A stretch of 64,000 nt of DNA from Sulfurovum sp. (GTDB lineage Bacteria; Campylobacterota; Campylobacteria; Campylobacterales; Sulfurovaceae): contig JALWLD010000079.1 in assembly GCA_027081115.1 (NCBI GenBank), positions 1 through 64,000 on the forward strand. Reading direction: 5' to 3'. The position numbers and the translations under genes were made by a program. Below are positions 48,710-59,847 of the stretch, one piece after another. Positions within the stretch are counted from its first letter, which is position 1, and each line of letters starts with the position of its first letter. The notes under the pieces were generated by a model, which was given only the letters and a program-made list of their open reading frames with translations, was not told the DNA's origin and searched no databases.

Positions 48710-50041
48710 ATGTATACCTTTGACCCTGCACTTCAATCTATCACTGCAAAAAAAGAGAGAGTAGTCTGGCTCATTTTTATGGGTATTGTGTTTTTTTTAC
48801 TTTACGGTGCAGCAAATCAGGTAGCAGGTGTGACATCTCCACATCCCTCTTTTTATATGGAGTGGGAGAAGAAGATACCGTTTATTGAGGCATTTATTAT
48901 TCCTTATATGTCTTCAGATCTTATGTTTGTTGTGGCTTTTTTGCTTCCCTATACACGTTTGGAATTGAGGGTTTTGGTTGCACGAGTACTTTTTATTGTG
49001 TTTTTTTCCTCTCTTATATTTGTTTTGTTTCCTCTTCAGTTTGCTTTTGAAAAACCGGAAATAGAGAGTTTTCATCTTTTATTTGGACTGCTAGAAGCAG
49101 ACCTTCCTTTTAATCAGTTACCCTCTTTACATATTAGCTTTGCTGTTGTCTTGTGGGTCAGTATGAAGAAGTATCTTCACCATACTTTTCTCAAGGCTTT
49201 GACACTCTTTTGGTTTTTTCTTATTGCTCTCTCCACCCTCTTTGTCTATCAACATCATTTTATTGATATCCCTACAGGATTGCTTATGGGTATTATTGCA
49301 GTCAATGTTATTAAAGTGGATGAAGATCACTTTTTTGTATCGCAGTTTATGACACCAAGAAGCCTGAAAATGGGTCTCTATTTTTTGTTGGGTGCAGTTG
49401 TGTTTATGGTACTTGCATTAAAAAGTTCTGGGTTTTTAGCTGCTTTTTTTTTGTGGATCTTTTTATCTCTTTTTAGTGTAAGTCTTGTTTATGCTTTTGG
49501 TTTAAATACCTTGTTGGCGGGGAAAGATGTCAAGGCCTCTTTTTGGCAATGGATGCTATTTTCTCCTTATTTTCTGGGTTCTTACCTCTCCTGGTACTAC
49601 TATAAAAGAAAACTTTCACTTATGGCACATGTGAAAGAGAATATCTATCTGGGCAGATACCCAAGTCAGGATGAATATGAGATCTTAAAAGCAGAAGGTA
49701 TTAAACGGTGTATCAATCTTGCAACAGAACAACAGTGTCATACTTCTAAAATGGTGCAAACAAGATTTAGTTTTTTAGACCAAACCATCCAGTCTCCAGA
49801 AGCACTACATTGTGCCGTACTACAAATAGAAAAAGATAAAGAAGAGGGTGTCTATGTACATTGTGCTTTAGGTTTGTCAAGAAGTGTCCTGTTGATTTGG
49901 GCATGGATGCTCTATAAACAGTACAGTCTAGAAGAGATTGAAGTATGTATAGAAGAGGTAAGACCAGCCTATGTCAAGTCTCCCTATATGGGGATTACTT
50001 TGGACATATATAAAGAGTATTTGGAGGAGTTATCAGAGTAA
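48710..50041 (+). CDS. PAP2-superfamily + dual-specificity phosphatase fusion (YnbD-like)
   Basis: Multi-TM with LPSLHISFAVVLW and HHFIDIPTGLLMG; C-terminal VHCALGLSRSVLL (CX5R). Confidence 0.87.
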   Translation: MYTFDPALQSITAKKERVVWLIFMGIVFFLLYGAANQVAGVTSPHPSFYMEWEKKIPFIEAFIIPYMSSDLMFVVAFLLPYTRLELRVLVARVLFIVFFSSLIFVLFPLQFAFEKPEIESFHLLFGLLEADLPFNQLPSLHISFAVVLWVSMKKYLHHTFLKALTLFWFFLIALSTLFVYQHHFIDIPTGLLMGIIAVNVIKVDEDHFFVSQFMTPRSLKMGLYFLLGAVVFMVLALKSSGFLAAFFLWIFLSLFSVSLVYAFGLNTLLAGKDVKASFWQWMLFSPYFLGSYLSWYYYKRKLSLMAHVKENIYLGRYPSQDEYEILKAEGIKRCINLATEQQCHTSKMVQTRFSFLDQTIQSPEALHCAVLQIEKDKEEGVYVHCALGLSRSVLLIWAWMLYKQYSLEEIEVCIEEVRPAYVKSPYMGITLDIYKEYLEELSE

Positions 50042-50111
50042 TATGTGTCGATAGTATTATTTTATCTGTTTTTAAAATAATACTATTGAATTATATGTTG
50101 ACATTTTTTGT

Positions 50112-50972
50112 CTATTTTTTAAACACGTTCCCCAACATACCTTTAACAGCTGCCTGCAAATCAGCAGGATAGATGACGAATTTAGAGTTTTGACTTTTTG
50201 AGATTTGCTCAAGTGATGTGATGTATCTGTCTCCAAGGAGGAACATCGCAGGTAACTCTTTGTCCTGAATGTTATCGGAGATGAGTCTGATGGCTTCTGC
50301 AGAGGCGTTTGCAAGAGCAACTTGTGCTTGAGCTTCTCTTTTGGCAGCTTCGAGTTTTCCGTCTGCTTCCAGAATGGCTGCATTTTTGTTACCCTCTGCG
50401 GTGGTTTCGATGGCACGTCTTTCTCTCTCTGCTGCGGCTTGTCTTTCCATAGAGTCTTGCATAGATGCAGAAGGGGAGATATCTTGAATCTCTACAGACT
50501 TGACGGTAACACCCCAGTCAGCTACATCATCAATGATGGCATCTTTGAGTTTTGTTTTAATGTGTTCACGATTTGAAAGAGCTTCATCGAGTGACATCTC
50601 TCCCAAAATGGAACGCAGCGTGGTCATTACAAGTTGCTGGATGGCCAAATGGAAATCTTCAACACCATAGATGGCATCTTGTGGTTTGGTTACACGTAAA
50701 AAAGTAACAGCATTGGTCAAAATGACAGCATTGTCTCTGGTAATTACCTCTTGTTGAGGAATATCCAGAATGATATCTCTTGTGGAGATTTTCTCTCTTA
50801 CTGCATCAAGGTAAGGGATGATAATGTTAAGCCCGGGTTTGAGTGTTCGGCTGAATTTCCCCAGTCTCTCAACGACCCACTCCTCTCCTTGCGGTACAAT
50901 ATTAATACCCTTATAGATAGTTATAATGACGCCGGCAGCCAGTAGTAGCATGATGAGAAGTGTTTCTTGCAT
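50112..50972 (-). CDS. SPFH/Band-7 stomatin-like protein (QmcA-like)
   Basis: IVPQGEEWVVERLGKFSRTLKPGLNIIIPYLDAVREKI. Confidence 0.92.
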   Translation of the reverse strand: MQETLLIMLLLAAGVIITIYKGINIVPQGEEWVVERLGKFSRTLKPGLNIIIPYLDAVREKISTRDIILDIPQQEVITRDNAVILTNAVTFLRVTKPQDAIYGVEDFHLAIQQLVMTTLRSILGEMSLDEALSNREHIKTKLKDAIIDDVADWGVTVKSVEIQDISPSASMQDSMERQAAAERERRAIETTAEGNKNAAILEADGKLEAAKREAQAQVALANASAEAIRLISDNIQDKELPAMFLLGDRYITSLEQISKSQNSKFVIYPADLQAAVKGMLGNVFKK

Positions 50973-50975
50973 ATT

Positions 50976-51455
50976 TTATCCTTTACTTGTATTTGATGTC
51001 GGAACGGGTGTTACTTTCAAGTATTGTCCATTCACCTCTTCGATGGTTACTCTATCACCTATATTCAATGTTTGATCTGCAGAAGCGTGCCAAATAGTAT
51101 TGCCCAGTACAGGATTGTCAAATTTGACTCTTCCTTTTGTTTGTGTATTTATGGCTTGGGTAACTGTACCCAGTGTATCAAAGCCATGGTTGGATTGCCC
51201 GGAACTTGATACTGTAGGCTGATCTTTAAAATATTTGAACGATACTGCAATAATGGTGATGGAACAAAGGATCCATAGTGTTACTTGTGCCAGAAAATTG
51301 AGGCCAAAGATAAGGTCCAGTAAACCCACGAGAACTGCGGCAATACCAAAACCTAAAACAATGAATGTACCCGTAGCCATTTCTAAGATAATGAAGAGTA
51401 TGCCAAGAACTACCCAGTGCCACCATGTGATGTATTGTGTGAAAAATTCAACCAC
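50976..51455 (-). CDS. NfeD-family membrane protein
   Basis: TM helices followed by OB-fold-like GTVTQAINTQTKGRVKFDNPVLG...GDRVTIEEVNGQYLKV; paired with SPFH gene. Confidence 0.87.
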   Translation of the reverse strand: MVEFFTQYITWWHWVVLGILFIILEMATGTFIVLGFGIAAVLVGLLDLIFGLNFLAQVTLWILCSITIIAVSFKYFKDQPTVSSSGQSNHGFDTLGTVTQAINTQTKGRVKFDNPVLGNTIWHASADQTLNIGDRVTIEEVNGQYLKVTPVPTSNTSKG

Positions 51456-51512
51456 AAAAACTCCTTATCTGTATATTAAAATTAATTATAGCATAAAATA
51501 AATAGTATAAAA

Positions 51513-51545
51513 AACAATAATTATTAAATAAGAATAATTATTGTT
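51513..51545. promoter_or_regulatory. 13-bp perfect inverted repeat, PerR/Fur-type operator candidate
   Basis: AACAATAATTATT-aaataag-AATAATTATTGTT upstream of desulforubrerythrin. Confidence 0.55.
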
Positions 51546-51607
51546 TAATAATTAAATAGCTATAATTACTAAAGGATAAAAATTATCTTTTAAGAAAGGA
51601 TTAAAGA

Positions 51608-52267
51608 ATGAGACAATACGAAACGTATAAATGTAACAAATGCGGTAGTGAGATAGAGGTACAAGAAGTGGGAAGAGGAACACTTATATGTTGTGGAACA
51701 GAGATGGAGTGTATGACTGGGAATTTAACAGCAGTAAATCTTATGAAAGCATTTGCAGGTGAGTCACAGGCACGCAATAAGTATGAATTTTTTGCAGATG
51801 TGGCATACGCTGAAGGCTTACATAGAATTGCACGACATTTCCAAGAGGCTGCAGATAATGAGAAATACCATGCGATGGCAGAATTTAAAGCTTACAATAA
51901 ATTAGTAAATGACATAGAGTTAGATACTACCAGGAAGAACCTTGTCTATGCAGCGGATGGTGAACGCTATGAGCATGAAGAGATGTATCCTAACTTTGTA
52001 GCCATAGCAAAAGAAGAGGGCCTGAGTGATATCGCTAGACTGTTTAGAGCTATCGGTAAAGTGGAAGTAGAACATGAGAGAGAGTACTTAGCACTTAAAT
52101 CAGCACTTGAAGCAGAAGGTTTCTTCGATAGTGAAAATAACGAAGAGTATATTTGTGAAGTGTGTGGACATGTACATAGAGGTAAAAAAGCACCTAAAGC
52201 CTGTCCATTATGTAAGGCAGGTCAAGAGTACTTTAAAAAGGCATCTGAAGATATCACTGTAGGATAA
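51608..52267 (+). CDS. Desulforubrerythrin (desulforedoxin-like + rubrerythrin + rubredoxin-like domains)
   Basis: N-terminal YKCNKCGSEIEV...CCGTEMECM; GESQARNKYEFFA/EADNEKYHA-type diiron region; C-terminal CEVCGHVHRGKKAPKACPLC. Confidence 0.9.
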   Translation: MRQYETYKCNKCGSEIEVQEVGRGTLICCGTEMECMTGNLTAVNLMKAFAGESQARNKYEFFADVAYAEGLHRIARHFQEAADNEKYHAMAEFKAYNKLVNDIELDTTRKNLVYAADGERYEHEEMYPNFVAIAKEEGLSDIARLFRAIGKVEVEHEREYLALKSALEAEGFFDSENNEEYICEVCGHVHRGKKAPKACPLCKAGQEYFKKASEDITVG

Positions 52268-52369
52268 ATTATGTATTTGTGAGGTGGATCAACTTTAGAA
52301 AAACTTTTACTTCAACGAAAGATGTGACTCCATAAAGGAGTTTAAATTTTAAATAAAAAGAGGACTAAT

Positions 52370-52960
52370 ATGAAAAATATATTTATTGCACTATGTGTAA
52401 GCAGCACTTTTTCACTTGCTGATACAGAGTGTATAGCAGTGGATAAAAAAACAGTAGAAGTAAGCTGGAAAGCTTATAAAACACCGGCCAAACTAGGAGT
52501 TGGCGGTATCTTTGATGATGTTGTTTACCGTGCAGAAACCAAAGAAGCAAGAGGTGTCAGTACATTACTTCTTGATGCTTCTGTAACGATAGATACTCAA
52601 AAAGTAAATTCTAAAAATGAAGGACGTGATTTAAAGCTGGTAAATAATTTTTTTAAAATGATGCGTGATGAAAAAATCACCGCCAAAGTCATAAGTGTTA
52701 AAGAAGTTAATGAAAAAGAAGGAACGATGATCCTTGATATATCTATGAACGGTATCATTAAACATATTCCAATGAATTATACTTATAAAAAAGGTTTAGT
52801 AAAGGCAGTTGGGTATATTGATATTTTTGATTTTCAAGCGTCAAAAGCATTGAGTAGTATTAACAAAGCGTGTTTCGATTTACATGCCGGTAAAACGTGG
52901 AATGATGTTACTATCGGCTTTGAACTTAATGTGAACAAGATAGCGTGTCAATCTAAATAA
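52370..52960 (+). CDS. YceI-family periplasmic protein
   Basis: Signal peptide; VSWKAYKTPAKLGVGGIFDDV YceI-type sequence. Confidence 0.8.
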   Translation: MKNIFIALCVSSTFSLADTECIAVDKKTVEVSWKAYKTPAKLGVGGIFDDVVYRAETKEARGVSTLLLDASVTIDTQKVNSKNEGRDLKLVNNFFKMMRDEKITAKVISVKEVNEKEGTMILDISMNGIIKHIPMNYTYKKGLVKAVGYIDIFDFQASKALSSINKACFDLHAGKTWNDVTIGFELNVNKIACQSK

Positions 52961-52983
52961 AAAATAAACAAAAAGGATAAAAA

Positions 52984-53853
52984 ATGAAAATATTATGGAT
53001 ATTGTTAGTTGCTTCGATTTCACTGTTTGCAATGGAACCGCTTGTGAGTGTCAATTGGCTGAAGGAGCATCAAAATGACAAAGATCTTGTTATCATCGAT
53101 GTTTCTGATGCCAAATTATTTAAACAGGAACACATACCTGGTAGTCAGAACTCCCCCATCTCAAAATGGAGAAAAAAATATGAGAACTACCTGCTTGTCA
53201 AAGATACAGATGTTATTCAAAAAGAGTTTATCTCTCTAGGTATTAAAGCCGATAGTAAAGTCGTTGTTTATTCTCATCATGATAATGCCAAAGACATACT
53301 CAAAGCATCTTATATTATATGGGCGATGGAGTATTACGGATTTGCCAATACGGCTATGCTTGATGGTGGGCTAATCACATGGAAAGAATACAAAGGACCC
53401 CTCAGTACAAAAGTCATTACACCGGTAAAAGGTAGCTTCAAAGTAGCTAAAAATGACGCACTTATAGCAGATTTGGCATTGGTGAAAAGGCAGATTGGAA
53501 AATCCAATATGGTGGATGCAAGACCATCAATATATTATTTTGGTGCCCAAAAGCAGACGGTACTGACAAAAGCCGGACATATACCAAAAGCTAAAAGCTA
53601 TTTTTGGAAATACAGTTTTGAGGGTAACTATCTTAAAAACAGAGATGTTTTAAAAGAAATGCTCATTGATGGAATGGGATTTGATCCCCAGAAACCAATG
53701 ATTACTTACTGTACAGGGGGTTTAGAAACGTCTATGAACTTTTTTGTACTGCATCGTATTTTAGGTTTTAGCAATATCCGACTTTATGACGCCTCCATGA
53801 AAGAGTGGGTAAACACAGATAACACACCTATGTTCACATATACCTGGGAGTAA
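52984..53853 (+). CDS. Exported rhodanese-domain sulfurtransferase
   Basis: Two rhodanese domains; VIIDVSDAKLFKQEHIPGSQ; active loop ITYCTGGLETS. Confidence 0.88.
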   Translation: MKILWILLVASISLFAMEPLVSVNWLKEHQNDKDLVIIDVSDAKLFKQEHIPGSQNSPISKWRKKYENYLLVKDTDVIQKEFISLGIKADSKVVVYSHHDNAKDILKASYIIWAMEYYGFANTAMLDGGLITWKEYKGPLSTKVITPVKGSFKVAKNDALIADLALVKRQIGKSNMVDARPSIYYFGAQKQTVLTKAGHIPKAKSYFWKYSFEGNYLKNRDVLKEMLIDGMGFDPQKPMITYCTGGLETSMNFFVLHRILGFSNIRLYDASMKEWVNTDNTPMFTYTWE

Positions 53854-53956
53854 TATCTACGAGTGAAATCTCGTAAAACTATGGTTCAATAGTGATGTCA
53901 TATTATTGGTAGTAAATTGACATCTTAATAAAAAGTATATTATATAAGGAGAAAGA

Positions 53957-55120
53957 ATGAAAATTATACAATTGAAATGCATCTTGTTATGCTTGGCTAC
54001 CGGGCTTTATGCCGCACCTTTGGGCTTACCGGATGTACCGATTCCTGAAGACAATCCTCAGACAGAAGAAAAGATTAAACTGGGAGATACCCTGTTTCAC
54101 GATCCTCGATTCAGTGCTGATGGTAAAGTAAGCTGTGCTACCTGCCATGGAAAGGAAAAGGCATTTACAGATCATTTACCTGTGTCAAAAGGATTCACAG
54201 ATAAAAAAGGAACACGTATGGGGACAAGGAATGCTCCGACAGTCATTAACTCTGCCTATTATACTTCTCAGTTTTGGGACGGGCGTGTATCTAGTTTGGA
54301 AGAGCAGTCAAAACTTCCACCCATTAACCCGGTAGAAGGTGGTTTACATTCATGGGACCATTTGGTGGATATGCTTAAAAAAGATGAATTTTACAAAAAA
54401 AAGATTTCTATGGTCTTTGGAATTAAACCCTCGGAAATTACGATAGAACACTTTGCCAAGGCGATAGGAAGTTTTGAGAGAACCATTATTTCAGGAAACT
54501 CCAAATTTGACCGTTATATGTATGCTGGAGAGAAGGAGGCACTCAATGAGCAGGAAAGAAGAGGACTGAAAGTCTATCTTGGACAGGGACGATGTGTTTC
54601 CTGTCATACGATCAACCAGACACATGCCCTTTTTACCGATAACAAGTTTCATAATCTTGGCATAGGGGCTAAAGCACTAAAAGGAAAATCCCATGAAGTT
54701 GCTAGTGAATATATTGCTATGTTGGCAAAGCAAAAAGAAAAAGTAAAAGGCAAAGCCGGCAAAGAAGTGACGAACGAACTTGCAGCAGATGAATTGGTTC
54801 TGGCTGAAAAAAGATTTTCTGAACTTGGGCGTCTGGCAATCACGCATGAAGCAGATGATATGGGTGCCTTTAAAACAGTAACCCTCAGAAATATTGCCAA
54901 AACAGGACCTTATATGCATGATGGAAGTCTTGCAACACTTGAAGAAGTAGTGGTATGGTATAACTTTGGAGGTAAACTCAACTCTGACGCTCCGGATACA
55001 CCATTTCTAGATGGTGGAATCAGACCGCTTAACTTAAGCGCAGAACAGGTAATGGACTTAGTTGCTTTTTTGAAAACGCTTACAAGTCCGGAATTTGAAA
55101 ATGTAAAGGAATCGAAATGA
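53957..55120 (+). CDS. Di-heme cytochrome c peroxidase family protein
   Basis: CATCH and CVSCH heme motifs; PFxDGG...GPYMHDGSLATLEEVVVWYNFGG. Confidence 0.93.
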   Translation: MKIIQLKCILLCLATGLYAAPLGLPDVPIPEDNPQTEEKIKLGDTLFHDPRFSADGKVSCATCHGKEKAFTDHLPVSKGFTDKKGTRMGTRNAPTVINSAYYTSQFWDGRVSSLEEQSKLPPINPVEGGLHSWDHLVDMLKKDEFYKKKISMVFGIKPSEITIEHFAKAIGSFERTIISGNSKFDRYMYAGEKEALNEQERRGLKVYLGQGRCVSCHTINQTHALFTDNKFHNLGIGAKALKGKSHEVASEYIAMLAKQKEKVKGKAGKEVTNELAADELVLAEKRFSELGRLAITHEADDMGAFKTVTLRNIAKTGPYMHDGSLATLEEVVVWYNFGGKLNSDAPDTPFLDGGIRPLNLSAEQVMDLVAFLKTLTSPEFENVKESK

Positions 55121-56187
55121 AAAGAAGAGATTTTATTAAAAAAGCAAGTATCGTTGCAGCGGGTACTATTTTACCTATGAGTGTGATAGAAGTAGCTTTT
55201 GCTGATGAACCTGATGGAAGTAAATCAGGAGAGAATTTTACCTTTGCGGTGATTTCCGATGCCCACCTGCAGCAAATAAAAGGTGCCAAGTTTGTTCGAA
55301 ACTGGGATATGGGGCTTAAAAAAGCGGTTGCCGAATGTAATCTAATGAATCCAAAACCGGACTTTATTTTATTTGGCGGGGACTTGGGTCAACTTGGAAA
55401 AGCAGCAGAAATCGATCATGGTGCTGAAATACTTTCAGCTTTAAGATCTCCAGTAAAAATGATGCTGGGAGAACATGACTACTATCTTGATCTGGGGGAA
55501 CACTGGATGAACCGTTTTGGTGACCCATACTATAGTTTTGACCATAAAGGTACACATATTGTTGTACTGAATTCCATTCTTGTAGATGAAAGATGGACAA
55601 ACAAATGGAAAGACCCTATGGAAAGAATGCAAACCATGGCTGGACTGGATGATCCCAACGGTTCACCTTTTATGGTAGGACTAAAGCAGAGAGAATGGCT
55701 GAAAAAAGATTTGGAAAATATTCCAAAAGATACGCCTATTATTGTTTTTTCACACTCTCCTTTACAAAAACTGTTTAAAGGATGGAATTTCTGGACAGAT
55801 GATGCTGAGTTGGTACAGGAAATTTTAAAACCTTTTCAAAAGGTCAATGTGATCTATGCCCATGTACATCAAATTCAATACAATAAAATCGGGAACATCG
55901 CTTTTAACTCAGTCATGTCCACGGCATGGCCATGGCCATATCCTCAGACTTACGCACAAGGTACAAACTATATGCCAAAACTCACCATTGAAATGAATCG
56001 TGCTGATCCATTTTTTGAACGTGATGCAACAGGATGGCAAATGATAGATGTACATACAGGCAGGGTTGATTTTAATTTTCAACTTCCTCACAATAAAAAC
56101 AGAACGGTTGCCTACAATGAAAAAACAGAGCAGCCGGAAGATGTGGAATACCAAAAGAATCAAATTCCATCTCAAAAACACTATTAA
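55117..56187 (+). CDS. Tat-exported metallophosphoesterase
   Basis: KRRDFIKKASIVAAG twin-arginine signal; AVISDAHLQQ, FGGDLGQ, GEHDYY, HSPLQK metallophosphoesterase motifs. Confidence 0.87.
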   Translation: MKRRDFIKKASIVAAGTILPMSVIEVAFADEPDGSKSGENFTFAVISDAHLQQIKGAKFVRNWDMGLKKAVAECNLMNPKPDFILFGGDLGQLGKAAEIDHGAEILSALRSPVKMMLGEHDYYLDLGEHWMNRFGDPYYSFDHKGTHIVVLNSILVDERWTNKWKDPMERMQTMAGLDDPNGSPFMVGLKQREWLKKDLENIPKDTPIIVFSHSPLQKLFKGWNFWTDDAELVQEILKPFQKVNVIYAHVHQIQYNKIGNIAFNSVMSTAWPWPYPQTYAQGTNYMPKLTIEMNRADPFFERDATGWQMIDVHTGRVDFNFQLPHNKNRTVAYNEKTEQPEDVEYQKNQIPSQKHY

Positions 56188-56194
56188 GGAGTGC

Positions 56195-56593
56195 ATGATG
56201 AAAAATACTATTATGGCATCAATGATCGGTTTACTGATAGTTAGTACGATAAATGCAGATGAATTTATGCAAAAAGACTTGGATCTTTGGACGGCTGAAT
56301 ATCAGAGTGTTGTAAAAAAGGGAAGAAAAGTATTTACCGACCCAAAACTCGGTACCAATACAGTAACCTGTAATGAGTGTCATCCAAATGCCACCAATAC
56401 ACACCCTGAAACGTATCCGAAGTTTCAAAAACAGTTAGGAAAAGTAGCGACCATGTCTGAGATGATCAACTGGTGTATTGCCAACCCATTAGAAGGGAAA
56501 AAGATGGCACTTGATGATCCAAGAATGACAGCATTGATAGCTTATATTACGTGGGAAAGAAGAGGAGTAAAACTAGAGCCAGGTAAACATTAA
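56195..56593 (+). CDS. Monoheme c-type cytochrome (SoxX-like size)
   Basis: Signal peptide MKNTIMASMIGLLIVSTINA; CNECH; start at 56195/56198 rather than 56048. Confidence 0.82.
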   Translation: MMKNTIMASMIGLLIVSTINADEFMQKDLDLWTAEYQSVVKKGRKVFTDPKLGTNTVTCNECHPNATNTHPETYPKFQKQLGKVATMSEMINWCIANPLEGKKMALDDPRMTALIAYITWERRGVKLEPGKH

Positions 56594-56710
56594 AGATAAA
56601 TCCTACTCTGTTTGTGTTCTTATGTTTTACGTGGGAATTACAGACAAGAGTTTTTTATGAAAAAACACTGTTAAATATAGAGAATATCAATTATGAAATC
56701 CAGACAATAA

Positions 56711-57784
<1,074 letters not shown>

Positions 57785-57811
57785 TTTTTTAGTTATTTCA
57801 CAGTATCTTTG

Positions 57812-57855
57812 GGCGAGGGGGACTTAATTAGCTACAAATTGTAGCCTCCTTCGCC
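57812..57855. terminator. Nested inverted repeat downstream of ilvC, possible terminator
   Basis: GGCGAGGGGG...GCTACAAATTGTAGC...CCTCCTTCGCC; no T-tract after the stem. Confidence 0.5.
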
Positions 57856-57958
57856 AAAATACCAAAATATAGTGCAAACTAACTCAAAATCTTCAGTTAG
57901 TTAAATTTCCTACCTTTTTTATTTATTTTTTTGATACAATAATCCAAATTTAACATTA

Positions 57959-58993
57959 GTGAATCGTATGGCACCTCAGTCTAAAAAAAACTCTAAATCT
58001 TCTCCTGTGAAAAAGCCTGTAAAACGGAAAACATCGTCTAAAAAAACACCTGTGAAAAAGAAAAGCAAAAAAAAGTTTGCCAAGGGCTCTTCATTTGTAA
58101 AAAATATTGCGATTGTAGCAGGACTTGTTTTTATTGTTTCGTTGATCTCTTTTGCTTACTTTCTAGGGAAGGATGAGATAAACAGAGAAACAGGAAAAGT
58201 GACTAAATCTGCTGTGAAAACACCTAAAAAAGAGACAAAAGTCAAGAAGGTCGTAAAGAAGAAACCAAGACAAGAAGTTAAAAAGGTTGAAGTTAAAGTC
58301 TCATCCAACGTAGAAAACGTCACCTTTGTACCTTATGAAAATACCAAGCCAAAACTAGTCATCATCATAGATGATGTTCATACTAAAGCACAGATAAATG
58401 CTATAAAAGCATTGCCTATCAAAGTAACCCCCTCTGTTTTTCCACCTTATAAGATTTCTCCTGACAGTCATCTTCTTGTGAGAGGTTTAGACCACTATAT
58501 GATCCACCTTCCTATGGAGTCTGGTAATAAAAAGCTAAACACTCAGTACAAAACACTTAAAGTTGCGTTTTCTAATAGAAAGATAGAGAATAGAGTGAAA
58601 GAACTCAGGCTCCTTTTCCCTAAAGCAAAGTTTATAAATAACCATACAGGATCAGTTTTTACCTCAGACTACCCCTCTATGCATCTGGCCTACAAGATCA
58701 TGAGAGAGAATGGTTTTATCTTCCTTGATTCTAAAACTATTGGCAGCAGTAAAGTAAAAGAGATCGCTCATGCTTATGGAGATGTTTATGTGGTCAGAGA
58801 TATTTTTATAGATAATACACATAATGTACCGTACATTCATCAGCAATTGCAAAAAGCTGTGAAGTTGGCAAAGAAAAAAGGGTATGCTATTGCTATAGGA
58901 CATCCCCACAAGATCACTATGCTGGCGCTAGCATCTGCAAAAGAGATATTTAAAGATGTAGAACTTATTTATATTGATGAGTTGTATCGATAA
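57959..58993 (+). CDS. Divergent polysaccharide deacetylase family protein
   Basis: KLVIIIDDVHTKAQ, HLPMESGN, INNHTGSVFTSD, AIGHPH. Confidence 0.82.
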   Translation: MNRMAPQSKKNSKSSPVKKPVKRKTSSKKTPVKKKSKKKFAKGSSFVKNIAIVAGLVFIVSLISFAYFLGKDEINRETGKVTKSAVKTPKKETKVKKVVKKKPRQEVKKVEVKVSSNVENVTFVPYENTKPKLVIIIDDVHTKAQINAIKALPIKVTPSVFPPYKISPDSHLLVRGLDHYMIHLPMESGNKKLNTQYKTLKVAFSNRKIENRVKELRLLFPKAKFINNHTGSVFTSDYPSMHLAYKIMRENGFIFLDSKTIGSSKVKEIAHAYGDVYVVRDIFIDNTHNVPYIHQQLQKAVKLAKKKGYAIAIGHPHKITMLALASAKEIFKDVELIYIDELYR

Positions 58994-59065
58994 AATAATC
59001 TGACAATTTGACATATTTTTAATCTCTTGTTTCTTCTTTTGTTACTATAAACAAAAAAGCAGCAG

Positions 59066-59842
59066 ATGAGTGAAATTGTTACTACACACATTTCAGAATT
59101 GGATGTCATGAAAAAGTATCCACCTGAACTCTTTTACAAGGGTAATCTTGCCCTTCTTCAGCGTCCCAAAGTCTCCATTGTGGGAACACGCAGACCTTCT
59201 GCTTATACGCGACAGTTTACCTATACACTTGCCAAAGCTTTAGCTAAACGAGGGGTTTGTGTGGTGAGTGGTGCAGCAATGGGTGTCGATACTATAGTAC
59301 ATGAAGGTGGAGGGGTGGACAATACCATTGCCGTGGTTGCCAATGGATTGGATATACGTTACCCGGTTATCAACAGAGTACTGATAGAATCTATTGAAAA
59401 AAGAGGGTTGATACTCAGTCAGTTCAATGATGGATTTAGAGCAACGGGTTGGTCTTTTGTAGTACGTAATGAACTTGTGGTCGCATTGGGAGATATACTC
59501 ATCGTTACAGAGGCGGACCTCAAAAGTGGTTCTATGCGTTCTGTGGAATATGCTCTAAAGATGGGGAAAGAGATATTTGTACTCTCTCATAGACTGGACG
59601 AAAGTTTGGGAACTAATCAGCTTTTACTTGAGGGTAAGGCAAAAGTGATACAAGATGTAGAAACATTTGTTTCACGTTTTGGTCAAGCTGTAGAGTCAGA
59701 AATGCTAAAAGATGATTTTTTCTACTTTTGTCAACGCTCTCCTACTTTTGATGAGACAGTGAAGAAATTTGGAGACAGAGTATATGAAGCAGAGTTGGAA
59801 GGAGTGGTTACGATACACAATGGCATCGTAACATTACAGTAA
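59066..59842 (+). CDS. dprA: DNA-processing protein DprA
   Basis: VSIVGTRRPSAYTRQ, VVSGAAMGVDTIVHEGG, EADLKSGSM. Confidence 0.92.
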   Translation: MSEIVTTHISELDVMKKYPPELFYKGNLALLQRPKVSIVGTRRPSAYTRQFTYTLAKALAKRGVCVVSGAAMGVDTIVHEGGGVDNTIAVVANGLDIRYPVINRVLIESIEKRGLILSQFNDGFRATGWSFVVRNELVVALGDILIVTEADLKSGSMRSVEYALKMGKEIFVLSHRLDESLGTNQLLLEGKAKVIQDVETFVSRFGQAVESEMLKDDFFYFCQRSPTFDETVKKFGDRVYEAELEGVVTIHNGIVTLQ

Positions 59843-59847
59843 CTTAT

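Noticed and set aside
56048-56194. N-terminal extension of the cytochrome ORF into the metallophosphoesterase gene
   Set aside because: The signal peptide starts at 56195/56198 after an AAGGAG RBS; the extension overlaps the upstream coding sequence out of frame.
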